Assembly (NCBI GenBank): GCA_902475455.1 | Contig: CABRZO010000070.1 | Span: 1-11,185, forward strand | Direction: 5' to 3' | DNA length: 11,185 nt | From: an uncultured Eubacteriales bacterium | Lineage (GTDB): Bacteria; Bacillota; Clostridia; Oscillospirales; Oscillospiraceae | Shown here: positions 6,460 to 11,185 of the stretch, piece by piece | Layout: each line of letters begins with the position of its first letter | Numbering within the stretch: the first letter of the stretch is position 1 | Translations under genes and position numbers: made by a program | Notes under the pieces: model-generated | The model's database searches: none | Told to the model about the DNA's origin: nothing | The model's input: the letters and a program-made list of their open reading frames with translations, nothing else

Positions 6460-6488
6460 ATTATACTCTTTTTTAGTGGCACTTGCAA
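6460..6488 (-). promoter_or_regulatory. Promoter of the divergent marR gene
   Basis: On the minus strand a perfect -10 TATAAT (complement of 6460-6465) follows TTGCAA (complement of 6483-6488) after 17 bp. The start of transcription should be near 6452, about 19 nt before the marR ATG. The -35 lies inside the palindrome at 6474-6491. Confidence 0.7.
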
Positions 6489-6491
6489 CTA
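6474..6491. promoter_or_regulatory. Palindrome on the marR -35, probable MarR operator 1
   Basis: TAGTGGCACTTGCAACTA is an 18-bp inverted repeat with one mismatched pair. It shares the AGTGGCA half-site with the palindrome at 6532-6545. It covers the marR -35 and ends 4 bp before the MFS -35 (6496), so one bound dimer could control both promoters. Confidence 0.6.
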
Positions 6492-6495
6492 GATA

Positions 6496-6524
6496 TTGAC
6501 GTTTAGCTCTCTCAGTGTTATCAT
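6496..6524 (+). promoter_or_regulatory. Promoter of the MFS transporter gene
   Basis: TTGACG (6496-6501) and TATCAT (6519-6524) are 17 bp apart, with TG at 6516-6517 forming an extended -10. Transcription should begin near 6531, at the edge of the second palindrome. Confidence 0.7.
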
Positions 6525-6531
6525 CAATATA

Positions 6532-6545
6532 GTGGCAAGTGCCAC
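6532..6545. promoter_or_regulatory. Palindrome at the MFS transcription start, probable MarR operator 2
   Basis: GTGGCAAGTGCCAC is a perfect 6-bp inverted repeat around a 2-bp centre, with the same half-site as operator 1. Its place at about +1 to +14 suits a roadblock or polymerase exclusion. Centre-to-centre distance to operator 1 is about 56 bp. Confidence 0.6.
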
Positions 6546-6582
6546 CAAATTGTTTTTATCTTCGCAAAGGAGCTTGACCCAT

Positions 6583-7758
6583 ATGCAAAAATCCGAAAAA
6601 ATTTGGAACCGGAGGTTCATCCTCCTCTTCCTCACCAATCTGCTGGTTTTGGCCGCGTTTTACGCCTCCATTCCCATCATCCCCGTCTACTGTCAGGAGA
6701 TCGGCATCACCGGCTCCAGGGTGGGCATTGTGCTGACCGCCATGTCGGTGGCCACCATCCTGTTCCGTCCCGTGGCGGGCTATCTGCTGGACAACTTCAA
6801 CCGCTACCGGGTCTATCTGATCTTTCTAGCCCTGTTCTGCCTGTCCTTCCCGGCCTTCATCGCCTTCCCCATCTTCGCCGTGCTGATCATCATCCGGCTC
6901 TACATGGGCGCCGTCTACTCCGTCTGCGCCTCCGCCACCATGACTCTGGCCGGCGACGTGCTGCCCCAGTCCAAGGTCACTGAGGGCATCAGCCGGTTTG
7001 CCTTCACCGTCTCCATCGGTATGGCGGTAGGCCCCTTCGCCGGCATTCAGGTCCAGAACCACCTGAGCAGCAAGGCATCCTTCCTCACCGTCTTTGCCAT
7101 CACCGTAGTGGCTTTCATCTGTGTCTCCTGCTGCCGGATTCATTATCCCAAGGTGCAGCGGAAAAAGTTCTCCATCAAGGACTCCATCCATCATCCCGCC
7201 CTGCCCTTCATGTTCAACATGATGTTCCTGATGATCCCCTACGGCGCCGTCATCGCCTATTCCTCCATCCTGGCCCAGGACAAGGGGCTCACCGCCTTTT
7301 TGCCCTATTTCTATATCACCCTGGTGGCGGGCATGCTGCTCTCCAAGCTGTCCACTCAGAAGATGATCGACGCCGGCAAACACAAGGTGCTGGTCTATGT
7401 GAGCCTGGTCATCCTGATCATCACCATGGCCAGCTATCTGTTCCTGAACACCGGAATCCACATGCTGCTGGCGGGCTTCTTCTTCGGCCTGGGCTACGGC
7501 ATCCTGCAGCCCCTGTTCCAGTCCTTCGTCACCGGCACTACGCCCGCTCCCATGCGGGGTGTGGCCAACGCCACCTATATGCTGTCCTATGACATCGGCA
7601 TCGGCATTGGCTCCCTGCTGATGGGCTTTTTGCAGGGCCCCATCGGCCTCCCTGCCGGCTTCGCCCTGACCGCCATCGCCTACATCATCGGCTTCGTCGT
7701 CTACATTGTCTATGTGGACGGCTATTACCGGCGGCTTAAACAAGCCCCCGAGGCTTAA
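6583..7758 (+). CDS. MFS transporter, probable drug or metabolite exporter
   Basis: A 391-residue integral membrane protein with about 12 predicted helices in two halves, split by a basic cytoplasmic loop near residues 188-202 (YPKVQRKKFSIKDSI). The first half has MFS motif A, GYLLDNFNRYR (66-76), between helices 2 and 3. It resembles proton-coupled exporters of the YfcJ/YhhS or multidrug type rather than sugar symporters, though substrate cannot be read from sequence. ATG 6583 is preferred over the in-frame ATG at 6496: AAAGGAG lies at 6566-6572, the upstream ATG has no ribosome site, overlaps the promoter and would add a tail before the first helix. Divergence from a MarR gene with shared operators suggests induction by the exported compound. 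Confidence 0.9.
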   Translation: MQKSEKIWNRRFILLFLTNLLVLAAFYASIPIIPVYCQEIGITGSRVGIVLTAMSVATILFRPVAGYLLDNFNRYRVYLIFLALFCLSFPAFIAFPIFAVLIIIRLYMGAVYSVCASATMTLAGDVLPQSKVTEGISRFAFTVSIGMAVGPFAGIQVQNHLSSKASFLTVFAITVVAFICVSCCRIHYPKVQRKKFSIKDSIHHPALPFMFNMMFLMIPYGAVIAYSSILAQDKGLTAFLPYFYITLVAGMLLSKLSTQKMIDAGKHKVLVYVSLVILIITMASYLFLNTGIHMLLAGFFFGLGYGILQPLFQSFVTGTTPAPMRGVANATYMLSYDIGIGIGSLLMGFLQGPIGLPAGFALTAIAYIIGFVVYIVYVDGYYRRLKQAPEA

Positions 7759-7791
7759 AATCAGCTTTTTCCCTGTCTATAGCTTTCCTCA

Positions 7792-7831
7792 CCCAAAGGG
7801 CTCTGCCGCTTCTGTGGCAGGGCCCTTTGGG
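7792..7831. other. Long stable hairpin after the MFS gene, no U-tract
   Basis: An 18-bp stem (7792-7809 with 7814-7831) with two G-U type pairs and a TTCT loop starts 33 bp after the MFS stop. Neither side carries the T-run of an intrinsic terminator. It may protect the 3' end of the mRNA or assist termination, possibly with the second inverted repeat downstream (7849-7883). Confidence 0.5.
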
Positions 7832-7848
7832 CGCTATGACCCCAATCG

Positions 7849-7883
7849 AAGCCTGCCCCGACTTGACAAGCCTGGGCAGGCTT
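7849..7883. repeat. 10-bp inverted repeat enclosing the -35 of the marR-ABC promoter
   Basis: AAGCCTGCCC (7849-7858) and GGGCAGGCTT (7874-7883) are perfect complements with a 15-bp loop that contains the TTGACA. A nested pair, AAGCCT/AGGCTT (7868-7873 and 7878-7883), fills the promoter spacer almost exactly. In a read-through transcript from the MFS gene the stem would be followed by an AU-rich run, so it could be a weak terminator. It could also be a binding site for another regulator. Confidence 0.45.
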
Positions 7884-7890
7884 ATATAAT
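7863..7890 (+). promoter_or_regulatory. Consensus sigma70 promoter of the marR-ABC operon
   Basis: TTGACA (7863-7868) and TATAAT (7885-7890), both perfect, are 16 bp apart. The start should be near 7897, inside the first of two tandem palindromes, so the promoter is strong but probably repressed by default. Confidence 0.85.
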
Positions 7891-7917
7891 TGATATATCA
7901 ATCATTGATATATCAAT
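7889..7917. promoter_or_regulatory. Two tandem perfect 14-bp palindromes, probable MarR operators
   Basis: ATTGATATATCAAT occurs twice, at 7889-7902 and 7904-7917, separated by a single C. Each copy is a perfect palindrome, and the copies are 15 bp apart. The first overlaps the last bases of the -10 element and the expected transcription start; the second ends 2 bp before the GGAGGTG ribosome site. This is the expected binding site for the MarR protein encoded directly downstream. Confidence 0.7.
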
Positions 7918-7930
7918 TGGAGGTGGACCC

Positions 7931-8362
7931 ATGGAACGAACCTTCCATATGCTGCTCTATCGGGCCTTTCACGCCCAGCGGGCCGCCCTGCGCCCCAACC
8001 TGGCCCAGCTGGGACTGGGGGCCGGGCAGCCTAAAATCCTAGGCTATCTGAGCCGCAACGGGGCCAGCAGTCAGCGCCAGCTGGCGGACTTTTACGACGT
8101 GGACCCAGCCACGGTGTGCCGGATGCTAGACAGCCTGCAAAAGGGGGGCTTTGTCTCCCGGCGCCCGGACCAGGCAGACCGCCGCCGGGATCTCATCGAG
8201 CTGACTGCCGCCGGTCAGGAGGCCTACGGCCAATGGCAGGCCTGCTGCCGGGAGATGGAGGAGCGGATGCTGGCCGGGTTCAGCCCGGAGGAGCGGGAAC
8301 GCTTTTCCGACTTTCTTGCCCGGGCTTATCAGAATCTCAAGGGAGAGGGGGATCCCCAGTGA
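7931..8362 (+). CDS. MarR family transcriptional regulator of ABC exporter operon
   Basis: A 143-residue MarR-type winged-helix protein. The recognition region is at about residues 46-74 (SSQRQLADFYDVDPATVCRML, then DSLQKGGF) and the wing has the classical DRRRDLIELTAAG (83-95). ATG 7931 follows GGAGGTG at 7919-7925 and is preferred over longer in-frame extensions that would run back through the operators and promoter. It is the first gene of the operon; its TGA overlaps the GTG start of the first ABC gene (GTGA). It most likely represses its own promoter through the tandem palindromes and lifts repression when the exporter's substrate, or a related stress compound, binds. The effector is unknown. 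Confidence 0.93.
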   Translation: MERTFHMLLYRAFHAQRAALRPNLAQLGLGAGQPKILGYLSRNGASSQRQLADFYDVDPATVCRMLDSLQKGGFVSRRPDQADRRRDLIELTAAGQEAYGQWQACCREMEERMLAGFSPEERERFSDFLARAYQNLKGEGDPQ

Positions 8363-10119
8363 AGGATTTTAAACGACTGCTGTCCTATCTGGGCCCCTAC
8401 CGGCGGGACATGTTGATAGGCGGGCTGCTGGTGGTCATTGAGACCATCTTTGAGCTGGTAATCCCGGTGCTGATGGCGGACCTCATTGACGTGGGGGTGG
8501 AGGGCCGCAACCTCAATTACATTGTATACAAAGGGGTACAGATGGGGATTTGTGCGGTGCTGGCCCTGATCACCGGGCTGCTGTACGCCCGGTTTGCTGC
8601 CCGCAGTGCCTACGGCTGGGGGGCCAACATCCGGGAGGCCCAGTACCGGCGGGTACAGGATTACGCCTTCTCCAACCTGGACCGGTTTGAGACGGCCTCT
8701 CTGGTCACGCGGATGACCGATGTGACGGTACTCCAGAACGCCATCAACGGCGGACTGCGCCCCCTGATCCGCAGCCCCATGATGCTGGTGATGGGGCTGG
8801 GCCTCTCCTTCTGGATGAACGCCAGGCTGGCCCTGATCTTCGTGGTGTGCGCCCCGGTGCTGGCCCTGATTCTCTTCCTGGTGGTCCGCAAAGTGGCTCC
8901 CATGTACGCCCGGCTTCAGAAGGCAATGGACGGGCTCAACAACGTGGTGCAGGAATGGCTCACCGGCATCCGGGCCGTCAAGGCCTTCGTCCGGGGCGAG
9001 TATGAAGAGAACAAGTTCCAGGATGTGAACCGGGAGCTGATGGAAACCAGCCAGAAAACCTTCCACTTTGCGGTGTTCAACCTGCCCGCCTTTCAGTTCA
9101 CCCTGTACACCGCCACGGTGCTGATTTTGTGGTTCGGGGGCGACATGATCCTGAGGGGCAACCTCCAGGTGGGGGAGCTGACGGGATTTCTGAGCTATGT
9201 GCTCCAGGTCATGAACTCCTTTATGATGATCTCCAACGTGTTTCTGCTGCTGACCCGCTCCCTGGCCAGCGCCCACCGGATCGTCCAGGTGCTGGACGAG
9301 GCCCCGTCCCTCTCCTCTCCCCCGGACCCAGTGCAGGAGGTGACCGACGGCAGCATTGACTTTGAAAATGTCTCCTTCCAATACCAGGCCGGGGCCCAGG
9401 AGTACGCCCTGGCCGGTGTGAATCTCCACATCAAGGCCGGCCAGACCGTGGGTATTCTCGGGGGCACCGGCTCCTCAAAAACCACCCTGGTCCAGCTGAT
9501 TCCCCGGCTCTACGACGTGACGGAGGGGACGCTGAAGCTGGGAGGCCGGGATGTCCGGGAATACGATCTAACCGCTCTGCGGGATGCGGTGGGCATTGTG
9601 CTCCAGAAGAACGTGCTGTTCTCCGGCACCGTCCGGGACAATCTCCGGTGGGGAGACCCGGAGGCCGACGACGAAACCCTCTGGGCGGCCTGCCGGGCCG
9701 CCTGCGCCGATGAGTTTCTGGAGCGGATGCCCAACGGGCTGGACACGGATCTGGGGCAGGGAGGCGTCAACGTCTCCGGAGGCCAGAAGCAGCGGCTGTG
9801 CATCGCCCGGGCCCTGCTGAAACGGCCCAAGGTTCTGATCTTCGACGACTCCACCAGCGCCGTGGACACCGCCACCGAGGGCAAGATCCGCTCCGCCCTG
9901 GCCAAACTCACCGGGGTCACCAAGCTCATTATCGCCCAGCGGGTCACCTCCGTCATGGAGGCTGACCTCATCGTGATTCTGGAGGACGGCAAAATCCACG
10001 CCGCCGGAACTCACCGGGGGCTGCTGGCGACAGACCCCATCTATCAGGAAATCTGCGCCTCTCAACTGAAAGGAGGTGAGGGCCATGGCTGCCCGGCCCC
10101 TCAGTGCCAAAAAGCCTAA
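8359..10119 (+). CDS. ABC exporter half-transporter with degenerate ATP site (TM287/BmrC-like)
   Basis: A 586-residue fused membrane and ATPase subunit. Six transmembrane helices lie in about residues 15-300, and the nucleotide-binding domain follows from about 335. Motifs are Walker A GGTGSSKTT (368-376), Q-loop Gln416, signature VSGGQKQR (472-479), and Walker B VLIFDD ending at Asp496, with Asp497 where the catalytic Glu is expected. The switch residue is Gln527 (IIAQR) in place of His. These two changes are typical of the non-catalytic half of heterodimeric exporters such as TM287/TM288. The start is GTG 8359, overlapping the marR stop as GTGA, with purine-rich GGGAGAGGGGGA upstream. The gene overlaps the next ABC gene by 35 bp, supporting co-translation of the pair. 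Likely role is multidrug or lipid-like substrate efflux; substrate is not determinable. Confidence 0.93.
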   Translation: MKDFKRLLSYLGPYRRDMLIGGLLVVIETIFELVIPVLMADLIDVGVEGRNLNYIVYKGVQMGICAVLALITGLLYARFAARSAYGWGANIREAQYRRVQDYAFSNLDRFETASLVTRMTDVTVLQNAINGGLRPLIRSPMMLVMGLGLSFWMNARLALIFVVCAPVLALILFLVVRKVAPMYARLQKAMDGLNNVVQEWLTGIRAVKAFVRGEYEENKFQDVNRELMETSQKTFHFAVFNLPAFQFTLYTATVLILWFGGDMILRGNLQVGELTGFLSYVLQVMNSFMMISNVFLLLTRSLASAHRIVQVLDEAPSLSSPPDPVQEVTDGSIDFENVSFQYQAGAQEYALAGVNLHIKAGQTVGILGGTGSSKTTLVQLIPRLYDVTEGTLKLGGRDVREYDLTALRDAVGIVLQKNVLFSGTVRDNLRWGDPEADDETLWAACRAACADEFLERMPNGLDTDLGQGGVNVSGGQKQRLCIARALLKRPKVLIFDDSTSAVDTATEGKIRSALAKLTGVTKLIIAQRVTSVMEADLIVILEDGKIHAAGTHRGLLATDPIYQEICASQLKGGEGHGCPAPQCQKA

Positions 10120-11185
10120 ACATATGGGCTATACCCTGGGCAGGCTGCTGTCCTACCTGGGCCGACACAAGTATCTGCTGCTGGCGGTGGCGGTGCTGGT
10201 GGTCATCAGCGCCCTGGCCAACCTGCTGGGCACCTATATGATCCGGCCGGTGGTGAACGCCCTGGCCACAGGAGGCTGGAGCCAGCTGCTCCGGGGTGTG
10301 CTGCTCACCGCCGGGATCTACCTGGCCGGGGCCCTGGCCTCCCTGGGCTATACCCAGACCATGGTGAAGGCGGCCCAAAAGGTGCTCTTTGACATCCGCC
10401 GGGATCTGTTTGCCCATCTGCAGAGTCTGCCGCTGCGGTTCTTCGACACTCGCCGCCACGGGGATATTATGAGCTACTTCACCAACGACGTGGACACCAT
10501 CTCCGACGCCCTCAACAACAGCTTCGCCATGGTGATCCAGAGCTTTATCCAGGTGGTGGGCACCCTGACCATCCTGTTTATCCTGAATTGGCGGCTGACC
10601 CTGGTGGTGGCGGTGTGCTACGGGGCTATGTTCCTCTATATCCGATACAGCGGCAAGCACAGCAAGGCCTACTACCAGAAACAACAGACCCACCTGGGAG
10701 ATCTGGACGGCTACATCGAGGAGATGGTGGCGGGCCAGAAGGTGGTGAAGGTGTTCAACCACGAGGCGGAAAACCTGCGCCGGTTCCAGGAGAAGAACGA
10801 GGCCCTCCGGAAGGCGGGTACCGGCGCCCAGGCCTACGCCGCCACCATGATCCCGGCGGTGGTCAGCATTTCCTACATCAACTACGCCATTGTGGCCGCC
10901 CTGGGGGGCTTTATGGCCATGAAGGGGATGACCGACGTGGGCAGTCTGGCCAGCTATCTTGTCTTTGTGCGTCAGGCGGCTCTGCCCATCAACCAGTTTA
11001 CCCAGCAGAGCAACTTCCTGCTGGCGGCCCTGGCAGGCGCCGAGCGGGTCTTTGAGGCCATGGACCAGGACCGGGAAGTGGATGAGGGCCAGGTCCGGCT
11101 GGTCAAAGAGTCGAAAGGCGGCTGGGCCTGGCAAAAGCCCGACGGGTCCAAGGTGCCCCTGCGGGGGGATGTGCGGTTTGACCAC
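10085..11185 (+). CDS. ABC exporter half-transporter, partner subunit, truncated at window end
   Basis: The first 367 residues of a second ABC half-exporter, read through to the window edge without a stop. It shows a basic N-terminal tail (AKKPKH), six predicted helices between about residues 28 and 315, the coupling-helix region RFFDTRRHGDIMSYFTNDVD (118-137) typical of type IV exporters, and a linker with GGWAWQKPDG (345-354) leading to LRGDVRFDH, where the ATPase domain begins. The WAW linker is common in the second subunit of clostridial heterodimeric pairs. ATG 10085 follows AAAGGAGGTGAG at 10069-10080, inside the end of the first ABC gene. It should supply the catalytic Walker B Glu and switch His missing from its partner, but that part lies outside the window. 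Confidence 0.92.
   Translation, partial: MAARPLSAKKPKHMGYTLGRLLSYLGRHKYLLLAVAVLVVISALANLLGTYMIRPVVNALATGGWSQLLRGVLLTAGIYLAGALASLGYTQTMVKAAQKVLFDIRRDLFAHLQSLPLRFFDTRRHGDIMSYFTNDVDTISDALNNSFAMVIQSFIQVVGTLTILFILNWRLTLVVAVCYGAMFLYIRYSGKHSKAYYQKQQTHLGDLDGYIEEMVAGQKVVKVFNHEAENLRRFQEKNEALRKAGTGAQAYAATMIPAVVSISYINYAIVAALGGFMAMKGMTDVGSLASYLVFVRQAALPINQFTQQSNFLLAALAGAERVFEAMDQDREVDEGQVRLVKESKGGWAWQKPDGSKVPLRGDVRFDH

Noticed and set aside
6496..6582. Earlier ATG for the MFS gene
   Set aside because: It would place the start on the -35 element and operators, has no ribosome site, and adds 29 residues not expected before helix 1.
7889..7917. Tandem palindromes as a CRISPR or iteron array
   Set aside because: There are only two copies with a 1-bp spacer and no replication or cas gene. 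Position over the transcription start fits operators.
8116..8358. N-terminal extension of the first ABC subunit to an upstream ATG
   Set aside because: The extension is Pro/Gly/Arg-rich and out of frame within marR. The GTG at 8359 overlapping the marR stop gives the normal ABC N-terminus.
9968..11185. Minus-strand open frame opposite the second ABC gene
   Set aside because: His/Gln/Gly-rich antisense of an ABC membrane domain with clear helices and coupling motifs on the plus strand.

Overview
The window looks like chromosomal DNA of a GC-rich, Gram-positive gut anaerobe of the Clostridia (Oscillospiraceae-like). This is inferred from strong AGGAGG-type ribosome binding sites, AT-rich promoter islands in otherwise GC-rich DNA, a DUF4867 protein, and MarR-controlled pairs of ABC half-exporters. 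No rRNA, tRNA, CRISPR array or insertion sequence was seen.

Region 1 (about 1-5970) is a sugar-catabolism locus built as a divergon. On the minus strand, a xylulokinase-like FGGY kinase, a DUF4867 cupin-like protein and an L-fucose/L-arabinose-isomerase-family protein (cut by the left edge) form one likely operon. Divergent to it, on the plus strand, are a ROK/XylR-type regulator and an aldose 1-epimerase 15 bp behind it. The 446-bp divergent spacer holds a near-consensus promoter for the kinase operon covered by two overlapping palindromes. It is followed by a GC-rich leader of about 220 nt with a possible 43-codon leader ORF ending inside an attenuator-like hairpin. A reasonable reading is that the ROK protein senses the sugar, the mutarotase equilibrates its anomers, the isomerase makes the ketose and the kinase phosphorylates it. 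The sugar itself cannot be read from the sequence, and no transporter is visible. A strong bidirectional terminator closes the plus-strand unit.

Region 2 (about 5990-7832) is a divergent marR/MFS pair. A MarR repressor (minus) and a 12-helix MFS transporter (plus) share a 149-bp spacer with face-to-face promoters and two related palindromes, one on the marR -35 element and one at the MFS transcription start. A long hairpin without a U-tract follows the MFS gene.

Region 3 (about 7849-11185) is a marR-ABC-ABC operon. A consensus sigma70 promoter is followed by two perfect tandem 14-bp palindromes, a second MarR regulator, and two translationally coupled ABC half-transporters. The first has the degenerate catalytic site of heterodimeric exporters (Asp for Glu after Walker B, Gln for the switch His). 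The second is cut by the right edge just before its nucleotide-binding domain.

Most of the window belongs to known families. The points most worth a second look are the kinase-operon leader, the unexplained DUF4867 protein in a sugar operon, and the operator architectures of the two MarR units.
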